This document shows, in pieces, positions 36,411 through 44,777 of a stretch of DNA of 64,000 bases (positions within the stretch are counted from its first letter, which is position 1; each line of letters starts with the position of its first letter). Source of the DNA: Bin5 sp965221145. Lineage in GTDB: Bacteria; Chloroflexota; Anaerolineae; Caldilineales; Caldilineaceae. The stretch covers positions 4,154,001-4,218,000 of the forward strand of contig OZ244877.1 of assembly GCA_965221145.1 (NCBI GenBank), read 5' to 3'. The position numbers and the translations under genes were made by a program. The notes under the pieces were generated by a model. The model did no database searches, was not told where the DNA came from, and saw only the letters and a list, made by a program, of their open reading frames with translations.

Positions 36411-38189
36411 ATGACCCAAGCAACTGCTGTGGCAGAAGCGCCCGCCAACGACCTGGGCCTTGCCCCAGATCTGAACGATGCGGTCGTCGGCACATGGGCC
36501 GAAGATACACAAACCGCCTATCTGATCGCGCCGGACAGGATTCTGGACGTGCTGCGCCATCTGCGCGATGCGGAGGGCTACGACTTTCTCTCCAATCTCA
36601 CTTGCGTCGATTACAAAGGCTACGGCGGCAAGCTGCGCGCCGGTGTCGATGAGCGCCTGGAAATCGTCTACAATCTCTACAGTACCCAACGCGGCGGCGG
36701 CTCCATCGACTTGCATGTGCGCGTCCCGGAAGACGATACGATTCCAAGCGCCACCGCCGTCTACCCCGGCGCCAATCTGCAGGAGCGGGAAGTCTACGAC
36801 CTGTTCGGCGTCAAATTTGACGGGCACCCGAACCTGCGCCGCATTCTGCTCTGGGACGGCTTCAACGGGCACCCCATGCGCAAGGACTGGCATGAGGCCT
36901 ACTATGAAGAGGACGCCAAGCCCTTCCGCAGCCGCCACCCCAAGGGCGAATACGCCTTCCACGAGGACAAGCTCCCCTGGGCCAAGAACACGACCTACCC
37001 AGCCGGATGGGACCCGGACTCATGGCAGGAAGCGGTCGCCTATGTGCCGGTCAGTCAAGCGCCGCACCACGAAGACGAGCCGCACCTGGACACGGAAAGC
37101 ATCGTCGTAAATCTGGGTCCCCATCACCCCAGCACGCACGGCGTGTTCCGCATGCTCACGCGTGTGGAAGGTGAGACGATTCTCGCCCTTGAGCCGGAGA
37201 TGGGCTACCTGCACCGCAATCACGAAAAGATCGGTGAACGCAATACCTGGCTGATGAATATGCCCTTCACCGACCGACTCGACTATCTGAACTCCATGAG
37301 CAACAACTGGAGCTACGCCCTGGCCGTGGAAAAGCTGGCCGACATCGAGGTGCCGGAACGGGCTGAATACCTGCGCGTCATCATGGCCGAGTTCACCCGC
37401 ATCGTCAACCATACCTGGTCAATCGGCTTTATCCTCAACGACCTGGGCGCGCTGCAGACGCCGGCCCTCTACGCCATCGAAGAGCGCGAGATGATCCTCG
37501 ACCTGTTCGAAGCCGTCTCCGGCGCGCGCATGATGTGCAACTATATGCGTTTCGGCGGCGTCGTGAGCGACCTGCCGGCCGGTTGGCACGAACAGGCCGC
37601 CTATATGGCCAACGACCGCCTGCCCCGCGCATTGGATGAACTGGACAGATTGCTGACCGAAAACGAAATTCTGAAGGCACGCGGTCGCGGCGTCGGCTAC
37701 CTGCCCATCGAAGACCTGATCGCCCTCAGCGTGAGCGGGCCGATGATCCGGGCTGGAGGTTTGGCATACGACATTCGCAAGGCAGAGCCATACGGCATCT
37801 ATGACCGCTTCGATTTTGACATCCCGACCCTGCCCAACAGCGACATCTACGACCGCTATTACATCCGCTTGCTGGAAGCGATGGAAAGTGTGCGCATCCT
37901 CCAGCAGGCCCTGCGCAATATCCCCGAAGGCGAGACCCTCGGCGGCAAGGGCGGCTACACCCTGCGCGCACCGGAAGGCGAGGTCTACAGCCGCATCGAA
38001 GCTCCCAAGGGTGAACTGGGATTCTATCTGGCCAGCGACGGAAAAACGGCCCCGTGGCGCTATCACGTGCGTTCTCCCAGCTACATCAACCTGAACGCGC
38101 TCGGCCCCATGAGCGTCGGTTACAAAATCGCGGACGCAATTGTAATCCTGGGCGCCATCGACATCGTGCTGGGCGAAGTGGACCGGTGA
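36411..38189 (+). CDS. nuoCD: Fused NADH-quinone oxidoreductase subunits C and D
   Basis: 592 aa. The NuoC part (about 20-195) ends with EREVYDLFGVKFDGHPNLRR and ILLWDGFNGHPMRKD. The NuoD part (from about 225) begins VVNLGPHHPSTHGVFR and has the quinone-site Tyr/His region YLHRNHEKIGE, then RIVNHTW and MCNYMRFGGV, ending with the conserved KIADAIVILGAIDIVLGEVDR. C-D fusion is known from enterobacteria and others; it is intact here. NuoD lines the quinone channel with NuoB. There is a 73-nt gap from nuoB and a 93-nt gap to nuoI, both holding ACTGAAAAC repeats. Confidence 0.96.
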   Translation: MTQATAVAEAPANDLGLAPDLNDAVVGTWAEDTQTAYLIAPDRILDVLRHLRDAEGYDFLSNLTCVDYKGYGGKLRAGVDERLEIVYNLYSTQRGGGSIDLHVRVPEDDTIPSATAVYPGANLQEREVYDLFGVKFDGHPNLRRILLWDGFNGHPMRKDWHEAYYEEDAKPFRSRHPKGEYAFHEDKLPWAKNTTYPAGWDPDSWQEAVAYVPVSQAPHHEDEPHLDTESIVVNLGPHHPSTHGVFRMLTRVEGETILALEPEMGYLHRNHEKIGERNTWLMNMPFTDRLDYLNSMSNNWSYALAVEKLADIEVPERAEYLRVIMAEFTRIVNHTWSIGFILNDLGALQTPALYAIEEREMILDLFEAVSGARMMCNYMRFGGVVSDLPAGWHEQAAYMANDRLPRALDELDRLLTENEILKARGRGVGYLPIEDLIALSVSGPMIRAGGLAYDIRKAEPYGIYDRFDFDIPTLPNSDIYDRYYIRLLEAMESVRILQQALRNIPEGETLGGKGGYTLRAPEGEVYSRIEAPKGELGFYLASDGKTAPWRYHVRSPSYINLNALGPMSVGYKIADAIVILGAIDIVLGEVDR

Positions 38190-38282
38190 TGTTAGTTCTT
38201 AGTAACTGCCCAAGACGAGCTGCTATGCCGTTACTAAAAACTGAAAACCGACTACTGAAAACTGCAGTTAGGAGTTGACGGC
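38190..38282. repeat. ACTGAAAACTG intergenic repeat
   Basis: TACTAAAAACTGAAAACCGA and CTACTGAAAACTGCAGTTAG fill the gap between nuoCD and nuoI; AGGAG at its end is the nuoI ribosome site. Confidence 0.55.
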
Positions 38283-39134
38283 ATGTTTGGAACAGGACTT
38301 CTCAAAGGTCTCGGCGTGACATTGAAGCACGCCATGGATACATTCAACGACGATCGGGAAAGCGTGCCCGACCGCTATCGAGGCAGTCTCGAACTCGGCA
38401 ACAATCGTCGCGTCATCCAGCAGCCAATCGATCAGGAAGGGCTGTTGACAATCCAATACCCGGAAGAAAAGAGACTGCTGCCGGAACGCTTCCGCTACAT
38501 TCCCATGCTCATCTGGGATTCGGAAAAGCATGAAGACCGCTGCACGGCCTGCGGTATATGCGCCAAGGTCTGTCCGCCCCAGTGTATCTGGATCGTGCGC
38601 GACAGCGACGAAGCCGGAAAGCCGGTCACCCGCGCGTCCGAGTTCTACATTGACGCCGCGGTCTGCATGAGTTGTAGCTTCTGTGTCGAATTCTGCCCCT
38701 TCGACGCCATCAAAATGAACCATGACTACGAGCTTGCGGTCTATGATCGCTACCCGCAGCTTGTCTATGATATGGAAGAGCTGACCGTTCCACTGGAGTA
38801 TTACGCAGCTCTGTGGCCGACCCAATACGAGGCAGAGCAGACCCGACGCCGCGAAGAAGAGGAGCAGAAGCGCCGCCAGGCGGAAGAAAAGGCAGCCAGG
38901 TTAGCGGCCAAGAAAGCGCCGGCCGCCGAAAAAGCGGCTGCCGCCGGCGCGCCGAAACGCTCGGCCGCGGAACTGCAGAAACTGACGCGCGAACGGGCCG
39001 CCCAGCGCCAGGCTCAGGCCGCAGACGGCAACAACGGCGATGATGGCGCCGCGGCCAAAAAGACCCGCATGGAAGAGTTGAAACGCAAGACCCAGGAACG
39101 GGCGCGCCAACGCAAGCAGGAATCCGGCGAATAG
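38283..39134 (+). CDS. nuoI: NADH-quinone oxidoreductase subunit I (2x4Fe-4S) with charged C-terminal tail
   Basis: 283 aa; the usual length is 150-200. Two 4Fe-4S motifs: Cys87/90/93/97 (CTACGICAKVCPPQC) and Cys128/131/134/138 (CMSCSFCVEFCPFDA), binding N6a and N6b that pass electrons to N2 in NuoB. Residues about 175-283 are an Ala/Glu/Lys/Arg-rich, probably helical extension without known homologues. AGGAG precedes the ATG. Last of the nuoB-CD-I group; no nuoA, E-H or J-N follows, so the rest of complex I must be elsewhere or this is a separate peripheral module. Confidence 0.95.
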   Translation: MFGTGLLKGLGVTLKHAMDTFNDDRESVPDRYRGSLELGNNRRVIQQPIDQEGLLTIQYPEEKRLLPERFRYIPMLIWDSEKHEDRCTACGICAKVCPPQCIWIVRDSDEAGKPVTRASEFYIDAAVCMSCSFCVEFCPFDAIKMNHDYELAVYDRYPQLVYDMEELTVPLEYYAALWPTQYEAEQTRRREEEEQKRRQAEEKAARLAAKKAPAAEKAAAAGAPKRSAAELQKLTRERAAQRQAQAADGNNGDDGAAAKKTRMEELKRKTQERARQRKQESGE

Positions 39135-39253
39135 CGCGAAAGCGTCGGCCAGCCGCGGAGCCAGCCGCCGCCGGGCGAACGGTTTCACTTCCTTGACCTG
39201 ATCGGCCTGATGCTGATATGCTTGCGATCCGCTCCTTGTTCGGTTTCTGTTTT

Positions 39254-39312
39254 TGAAGATTTTTTGGCGGAAAAGAGTTCATTGCCAACGCCTATACAAA
39301 AAAACTTCAAAA
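39254..39312. repeat. 59-bp imperfect palindrome, copy 2
   Basis: TGAAGATTTTTTGGCGGAAA ... GCCAACGCCTATACAAAAAA. It sits between nuoI and the hydrolase gene and could act as a terminator: the ends GAAGATTTTTT and AAAAAAACTTC pair. Confidence 0.6.
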
Positions 39313-39348
39313 TGCGGCCTTCTTGGTGGCCGCTAAGGAGATAGCGCA

Positions 39349-40047
39349 ATGACAGTGACGCTCACATACTATGGACATGCGACCTTCGGCGTTGACGCGG
39401 ACGGCGCCAAGCTGCTCATCGACCCGTTCCTGTCACCGAATAGCCCAGTGGCCCCGGCTGACACCACCGCCGACACCGTTGACGCCGACGCGATCATCCT
39501 CACGCATGGTCATGCAGACCACGTCGCCGATGCGGTGCCCGTCGCCAAACGCACCGGTTGCCTCGTAATCTGCAACTTTGAAATCGGCGACTGGCTGATG
39601 GCGCAGGGCGTGGACAACGTTCACCAGATGCACATCGGCGGCGGCTACAACTTTGACTTCGGACGGGTTAAGCTCACCATCGCCCACCACGGCAGCAGCC
39701 TTCCCGACGGCAGCTACGGCGGCAATCCGGCCGGCGTGTTGATCCATTTCAATGATGGCGCCGATGTCTACTTTGCCGGCGATACGGCCCTGACCTATGA
39801 TATGCGTCTTATCGGTGAAGCGGGCGGCGTAGACTTGGCGGCCCTGCCCATCGGCGACAACTTCACGATGGGGCCGGACGATGCCATCCTCGCCGCCCAG
39901 TTCGTAAAGGCCAAAAAGGTTATCCCCATCCACTACAATACATTCCCACCGATTGAACAGGATGCCGAAGCCTTTGCTCAGAAACTGCAAGACGAAACCG
40001 ACATCGAATGCGCAATTATGAATCCCGGAGATACCTTGGACGTATAG
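39349..40047 (+). CDS. Metal-dependent hydrolase, metallo-beta-lactamase fold (UPF0173-like)
   Basis: 232 aa, usual length. The metal site HGHADH in IILTHGHADHV, plus His in YYGHATF, AHHGSS, Asp in YFAGDTAL and His in PIHYNTF give the two-metal ligand set. The family (UPF0173, YtkL/UlaG-like) hydrolyses a still uncertain phosphoester or lactone. AGGAG lies 8 nt before ATG 39349. It stands alone behind the nuo cluster, separated by a palindromic repeat. Confidence 0.92.
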   Translation: MTVTLTYYGHATFGVDADGAKLLIDPFLSPNSPVAPADTTADTVDADAIILTHGHADHVADAVPVAKRTGCLVICNFEIGDWLMAQGVDNVHQMHIGGGYNFDFGRVKLTIAHHGSSLPDGSYGGNPAGVLIHFNDGADVYFAGDTALTYDMRLIGEAGGVDLAALPIGDNFTMGPDDAILAAQFVKAKKVIPIHYNTFPPIEQDAEAFAQKLQDETDIECAIMNPGDTLDV

Positions 40048-40149
40048 AGTATTGGACGTATGGAGAAGCGGAGGTCTTCTTTGGCCTGATGCCCCGGTCG
40101 TGGTTTTTGCGCCAATGTGAAGTGTGTTGGACGAGTGAAGGGAGGACGT

Positions 40150-40512
40150 ATGGTTGATGTAAGTGATGCAGTGCTCGACGGAAAGGCAGAGTTGTTCTTC
40201 CCTGCCTACCTCATCCCGTCGTTACGCGAACTGCGCGGAGATAGCTGGCGTCAACTGGTCGATCGAGTTTCCATGTTGCCCGATACCCACCCGGACAGTC
40301 TGGCCTTCGTTCTGATGATGATCAACCTGGGCGACTGCATGAAGTGCCATAGCAACTACTACAAGTTTCTGCGGGGCTGCGCCTTCTGCTCCCTGCAGAC
40401 GATTCGCACTTTCAAAGGGAGCGACGCAGATCTGTTGCGGCTCTACAGCAACGCCCAAGACGAAATCGACCGCCAGTTGAGCGGCATGGGAACGCTTACC
40501 CTGGCCGCCTGA
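40150..40512 (+). CDS. Small protein with two CxxC motifs, function unknown
   Basis: 120 aa from ATG 40150 (GGAGG 7 nt upstream; the earlier in-frame start at 40117 lacks one). CMKCHSNYYKFLRGCAFC gives two CxxC pairs 11 residues apart, likely a zinc or Fe-S site; His and Tyr lie between. The flanks are helical (LREL, VDRVSML, LLRLYSNAQDEIDRQL). It ends before a strong terminator. I do not recognise the family; the spacing suggests a structural metal rather than redox. No operon partner is visible. Confidence 0.7.
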   Translation: MVDVSDAVLDGKAELFFPAYLIPSLRELRGDSWRQLVDRVSMLPDTHPDSLAFVLMMINLGDCMKCHSNYYKFLRGCAFCSLQTIRTFKGSDADLLRLYSNAQDEIDRQLSGMGTLTLAA

Positions 40513-40569
40513 GGGACGGCCCCCCGGGCCTCCGCTGGTCGGCAACGGCGGTACTCCGCATCTGTGCAT

Positions 40570-40605
40570 AAACCAGCGCCTTCTGCGCGCTGGTTTTTCC
40601 TTTTT
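40570..40605 (+). terminator. Rho-independent terminator
   Basis: AAACCAGCGC (40570-40579) pairs perfectly with GCGCTGGTTT (40587-40596), a 10-bp stem with a 7-nt loop, followed by TTCC and TTTTT. It closes the CxxC-protein gene. Confidence 0.88.
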
Positions 40606-40743
40606 GCCCCAGGCCCATGACCCTTGCCGATTCCATCCACATCGAAGGCGGGCGCAGGCCCACGGTGGGCGCAAGCACCCGCGGACGGCCGATCCACGAA
40701 CAGGATACGCCACAATGATTCACAACGGTTCGGCAGGAAGTTG

Positions 40744-42096
40744 ATGCGCGCTCACAAGGACAGGCCCGTTCGCATTGGGATTGTCGGGGCCGGGGTCGCC
40801 GGCCTCTCCGCCGCCTACGAACTCGCCGACGCCGGCAATGCGCAGATCCACATCTTTGAGAACGGGCCGGTCATCGGCGGGCTGGCAGCCGGTTTCAAGG
40901 GCCGGGCAAGCTGGGATTGGCCGCTGGAAAAGTTCTACCATCATCTGTTCACCAACGATGACGAGATCATCCGGTTGACGAAAACGATCGGCGCCGACGA
41001 TCTGTTGCAGATTCACCGCCCCTCAACCGTCATCCACCATCAGGGCGCAAACTATCCCCTCGACAGCCCCCTGCAACTCCTGCTGTTCCCGCACCTGTCG
41101 CTGCCCCAGAAGCTGCGCATGGGCTTGGTGTTGGCCTATCTGAAATATCATCCGCGCCCCCCGTGGCGCGCCTTTGATCGCCTTCTGGCCGATGAATGGC
41201 TGGCGCGCAACATGGGGCAGGCCGCCTACCGCAAGATCTGGCAGCCGATGCTGGAAGGCAAATTCGGCCCCCATTTTCGCGATGTCAATCTGGCCTGGTT
41301 CTGGGCCAGGGTCTACAAACGCACACCCCGTCTCGGCTATTATCGGGGCGGATTCCAGGCGTTCGTCGACAGGCTCGGCGCCGTAACGCGCCAGCGGGGC
41401 GTAACCATCGAAACCAATACAGCGGTCCGCTCGGTGACGCCCCTGCCGACAGGCGGCTTCAGCGTAGAGAGTGAAGAGCAGGGAGAAAAGAGTGGTGCGC
41501 CGCGCACGCCTCGCAGTTTCGATGCCGTCCTCACGACGGTCAGCCCTGGCCTGATGCAACGGCTGGCGCCGGAGTTGCCCGACAGCTATCTATCACAACT
41601 GGCCTCGCTCCGCCACATGGGGGCGATCGTCATGACCGTCGCGCTGGACCGCCCGCTGCTCAAAGACACCTATTGGGTGAACGTGCCCAAAGCGGAAGGG
41701 CTGCCTTTCCTGGTGCTGGTTGAACACACCAATATGATCGACCCGATCCACTATGGCGGCGATCATCTCCTCTATCTGGGCGACTATCTGGAGCCGTCCC
41801 ACCGCTATTTCTCGATGTCACAGGAGGAACTGCTGGCGGAATTCTTGCCGGCCCTGCCGCGCTTCAACCACGACTTTCGCCCGGACTGGGTGACAGGCGC
41901 GTGGCTCCATCGCGCCGCCTACGCCCAGCCGGTTCCGTTCCAAGGCTACGCCGACATGATTCCGGATCTGCGCACACCTCTTCCGGGCCTCTACTTCGCT
42001 TCCATGAGCCAGGTCTACCCGTGGGATCGGGGCACAAACTATGCCGTTGAAATCGGACGGCGGGCAGCCAGATTGATCGCCGAAGACAACCTCTGA
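40744..42096 (+). CDS. FAD-dependent amine-oxidase-type protein (protoporphyrinogen oxidase/desaturase-like)
   Basis: 450 aa from ATG 40744 (AGGAAG upstream; an earlier TTG frame would cross the terminator). N-terminal dinucleotide motif IGIVGAGVAGLSAAYELA followed by FENGPVIGGLAAGF, the FAD-binding pattern of flavin amine oxidases. The C-terminal FAD motif is GLYFASMSQVYPWDRGTNYA. Relatives act on carotenoids, squalene (HpnE) or porphyrinogens; which substrate applies cannot be decided. No terpenoid gene is adjacent. Cytoplasmic or membrane-associated, intact. Confidence 0.85.
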   Translation: MRAHKDRPVRIGIVGAGVAGLSAAYELADAGNAQIHIFENGPVIGGLAAGFKGRASWDWPLEKFYHHLFTNDDEIIRLTKTIGADDLLQIHRPSTVIHHQGANYPLDSPLQLLLFPHLSLPQKLRMGLVLAYLKYHPRPPWRAFDRLLADEWLARNMGQAAYRKIWQPMLEGKFGPHFRDVNLAWFWARVYKRTPRLGYYRGGFQAFVDRLGAVTRQRGVTIETNTAVRSVTPLPTGGFSVESEEQGEKSGAPRTPRSFDAVLTTVSPGLMQRLAPELPDSYLSQLASLRHMGAIVMTVALDRPLLKDTYWVNVPKAEGLPFLVLVEHTNMIDPIHYGGDHLLYLGDYLEPSHRYFSMSQEELLAEFLPALPRFNHDFRPDWVTGAWLHRAAYAQPVPFQGYADMIPDLRTPLPGLYFASMSQVYPWDRGTNYAVEIGRRAARLIAEDNL

Positions 42097-42215
42097 TGGC
42101 CGGTTCACCGTGACCGCGCGCGACGAGAGGCGCGCGATGAAAAGCGAACCACCGATCACCGAAAACTGACTTTTTGACAGACGCGCTGTGGACGAGTAAG
42201 GTATCGAACAGGCAT

Positions 42216-42274
42216 TTTGAAGATTTTTTGTATTGGCGTTGGCACTGGGAGATTTCTGCCAAGAAATCTTCAAA
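42216..42274. repeat. 59-bp imperfect palindrome, copy 3
   Basis: TGAAGATTTTTTGTATTGGC ... GCCAAGAAATCTTCAAA, opposite orientation to copies 1 and 2. It sits in the leader of the Mrp-type gene. Confidence 0.65.
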
Positions 42275-42332
42275 CAACATCCTTGCGGACCAGTTGCCCC
42301 GGCCCTCCGGGATTCTAACTATAGGACTGACT

Positions 42333-43172
42333 ATGACAAGCCGCAATAACGACCATACCGGCGACCAGCCGGAAGCGCCCCCCTTCGACCCGCGTATCGA
42401 GGCGAAGTTGGGCGTGCCGATCAAAAATATCATCGCCGTGGCCAGCGGCAAGGGTGGTGTCGGCAAGAGCACCGTCAGCGTCAATCTGGCCGTGAGCCTG
42501 GCCCAGACAGGCGTCCAGGTCGGCCTGCTGGACGCGGACATCTACGGGCCGAACATCCCGATCATGATGGGCGTGGATGAGATGCCGCCGGTCGAGGCCG
42601 GCAAACTGGTGCCAGCCGAAGCGCACGGAGTCCGCTTTATGAGCATGGGCTTCCTGCTGCCGCCCGAACAGGCGCTGATCTGGCGGGGGCCGATGCTGCA
42701 CAAGGCCATCCAGCAGCTATTCACCGATGTCAGCTGGGGGGAGTTGGACTATCTGATCGTCGATCTGCCCCCCGGCACGGGCGATGCGCAACTCTCCCTG
42801 GCGCAGATCGCGCCCCTGAGCGGCGGGTTGATCGTCACAATGCCCCAGATGGTATCCGTCGCCGACGCCCGCCGAGGGGCAGCCGCCTTTGAGCAACTCG
42901 AAGTGCCTATTCTGGGTGTAATCGAAAATATGAGCGGGGAGATTTTTGGCAGCGGCGGCGGCGACACCGCGGCCCGGGAACTGAACACGACCCTGCTGGG
43001 CGTCATCGGGTTGGACGCCGACGTCAGCGCCGCCGGAGATCTGGGCCGCCCGATCGTCACGGCCAGGCCGGAGAGCGCAGCCGCCCGCACGTTCCACTCT
43101 CTGGCGCAAAAGGTCGTCGCGCAACTGCGCGCAGTGTCGGGGGGCAGCCAACCGCAATTGAAGATCGTTTAA
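42333..43172 (+). CDS. Mrp/NBP35-type P-loop ATPase lacking the CxxC
   Basis: 279 aa from ATG 42333; the longer open frame upstream runs through a palindromic repeat. Deviant Walker A VASGKGGVGKSTVSVNLA, LLDADIYGPNIP and VDLPPGTGDAQL are diagnostic of Mrp/ApbC Fe-S carrier ATPases. The segment that normally reads ENMSYF-x-C-P-x-C...FGSGGG is shortened to ENMSGEIFGSGGG, so the two cysteines that bridge a 4Fe-4S cluster in the dimer are absent. It also lacks the usual N-terminal DUF59 domain. It may have a different role, or bind a cluster in another way. Convergent with the iron-binding lipoprotein gene. Confidence 0.9.
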   Translation: MTSRNNDHTGDQPEAPPFDPRIEAKLGVPIKNIIAVASGKGGVGKSTVSVNLAVSLAQTGVQVGLLDADIYGPNIPIMMGVDEMPPVEAGKLVPAEAHGVRFMSMGFLLPPEQALIWRGPMLHKAIQQLFTDVSWGELDYLIVDLPPGTGDAQLSLAQIAPLSGGLIVTMPQMVSVADARRGAAAFEQLEVPILGVIENMSGEIFGSGGGDTAARELNTTLLGVIGLDADVSAAGDLGRPIVTARPESAAARTFHSLAQKVVAQLRAVSGGSQPQLKIV

Positions 43173-43179
43173 CGAACGA

Positions 43180-43222
43180 GCGGGCATTGCGTCGCCGCAA
43201 CCTGCGCATACGCAATGCCCGC
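43180..43222. terminator. Hairpin between convergent genes
   Basis: GCGGGCATTGCG (43180-43191) and CGCAATGCCCGC (43211-43222) form a perfect 12-bp stem in the 59-nt gap between two convergent genes. No T-run, so its termination role is inferred from position. Confidence 0.6.
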
Positions 43223-43231
43223 GCTACAATC

Positions 43232-44284
43232 CTACTCCAGCGCGTTCACCTCTTGCAGCAGTTGCAGCGTCCCCTGCAGATCGTCCAGATCAGACAGATC
43301 CAGTTCCGGCGTGTTTACATCGGCCAGCGGCAGCAGCCCCTCAGCCGTCGCCACTACGCCCGCCACCAGGGGATATTCATTCGTCTCCTCGGAGAAGTAC
43401 TGCTGCGCCTCATCCGAGAGCAGAAATGCCACGAACGCCTCGGCTGCGGCCCGATCCTTCGCCGTATCCAGAATGCCCACGCCTGCCACGTTGATCATCG
43501 CACCGGCATCACCGGCTGACGGGTGGTGATTTTTGGCCTGGAAGTTCGGGGCTTCGGCCAGAAATCTATACAGATAGTAGTGGTTCACCAGGCCCAATTC
43601 GATCTCGCCCCTGCCGGTGGCCTCGACAATCGGCGTATTCTTGGGATAGACCTGCACATCATTCGCGATCATCGCCTCCAGCCATTCCCGCGCCCGTTCC
43701 TCCCCTTCCAGATGGCGCACGGCAGTGACAAAGGCTTGAAAGCTGCCATTGGTCGGCGCCCAACCGATCTTCCCCTTCCATTTCGGATCGGTAAGCGCCC
43801 AGATGTCGTTCGGCAGATCTTCCTCACTGAGCATCTCTGTGTTGTAGACTAACACCCGCGCGCGCCCACTGGCGCCTACCCAGTTGCCGTCCCCGCTGCG
43901 GAAGCGAGGATCAACTCTGTCCAAAATCTCTGCCGGCAACTGTACGAAGCGCCCAGCCTGAGCCAACGCGCCCAGTGCGCCGGCGTCCTGGCCGAAGAAC
44001 AGGTCCGCCGGTGAGTTCCGCCCCTCCTCCATAATCGTAGCCGCCAGTTCAGCCGTGCCGCCGTACCGCACATTGACGGTGACGCCGCTCATTTCCTGGT
44101 AACGCTCAAGCAATGGCCCCACCAGATTCTCGTTGCGGCCCGAGTAGATCGTCAGTTCCGCCGCCTCCGCCGCGGATCCCTCTGACTCCGCGGGCGCTTG
44201 AACCGGCACACAAGCGGCCAGCAGCAGAACGAACAAAGCGACCAGAACCGACTGCGCAACCCTGCCCATACTCTTCGCAGACAT
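43232..44284 (-). CDS. Iron ABC transporter substrate-binding lipoprotein (FbpA/FutA-like)
   Basis: 350 aa. Lipoprotein signal with lipobox LLLAAC; AGGGGGAG precedes ATG 44284. The mature part starts LTIYSGRNENLVGPLLERYQ, the class 1 ferric-binding-protein opening. GLVNHYYLYRFL carries the paired tyrosines that bind Fe(III), and WKGKIGWAPTNGSFQAF is a family motif. It delivers iron to an ABC permease. No permease or ATPase gene is adjacent, so the rest of the transporter is elsewhere. A hairpin with 13-bp arms lies 120 nt upstream. Confidence 0.92.
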   Translation of the reverse strand: MSAKSMGRVAQSVLVALFVLLLAACVPVQAPAESEGSAAEAAELTIYSGRNENLVGPLLERYQEMSGVTVNVRYGGTAELAATIMEEGRNSPADLFFGQDAGALGALAQAGRFVQLPAEILDRVDPRFRSGDGNWVGASGRARVLVYNTEMLSEEDLPNDIWALTDPKWKGKIGWAPTNGSFQAFVTAVRHLEGEERAREWLEAMIANDVQVYPKNTPIVEATGRGEIELGLVNHYYLYRFLAEAPNFQAKNHHPSAGDAGAMINVAGVGILDTAKDRAAAEAFVAFLLSDEAQQYFSEETNEYPLVAGVVATAEGLLPLADVNTPELDLSDLDDLQGTLQLLQEVNALE

Positions 44285-44582
44285 GCAAGACTCCCCCTCT
44301 GGTTATATCAATGGTTAGATGCGCCTCCGCTCGAAAGAGGCGCTATGGGGCCAATCTGCGCTCTGTCCGGATCAGAATCGACAGATAGTCCCGCGAACAG
44401 GTACGCGTGCGGCATTGGTGTACAGCAATGCCGCACGCCACAGAAGTGTAGCACACCGCAAGGCTGAAAATCGGCGAAAATGGGAGCAGTTTTATGCGGT
44501 CGCTGTAAACATGTCCGTTAAGGCAGGTTCACTGAGGATTTAACGTCTGTTGCGCGTCGGGGTCAAACGCGATTGCATGTGA
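44285..44582. other. Intergenic stretch with long hairpin
   Basis: GCGTGCGGCATTG (44405-44417) pairs perfectly with CAATGCCGCACGC (44426-44438) around an 8-nt loop. No gene is seen. The hairpin is upstream of the iron-binding gene and could be regulatory, or a dispersed repeat related to the one at 43180. Confidence 0.5.
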
Positions 44583-44777
44583 ATGAACAGGCACACCAAG
44601 GAAATCAAATTGCCTATAGAATTACCGAAGGGTTTTTCCTTTCAGGATTGGTTCACGAATTTGGCCATGTTATTATGCATACCTGACAGGCAAGTCCGAA
44701 CTAACTGCCCCCTGCGATCTGTATACGTTGTCGTGGCAAACACCTACTCCCTCCAACTGACAATCGAGTACCAATAA
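44583..44777 (+). CDS. Small ORF of doubtful status
   Basis: 64 codons (opening MNRHTKEIKLPIELPKGF) with a stop overlapping the ATG of the downstream lipoprotein gene (TAATG). No family is recognised and there is no clear ribosome site. The coupling is the only argument for it being real. Confidence 0.22.
   Translation: MNRHTKEIKLPIELPKGFSFQDWFTNLAMLLCIPDRQVRTNCPLRSVYVVVANTYSLQLTIEYQ

Noticed and set aside
42174..42332. N-terminal extension of the Mrp-type gene
   Set aside because: The extra codons run through a 59-bp palindromic repeat; ATG 42333 matches the family start.
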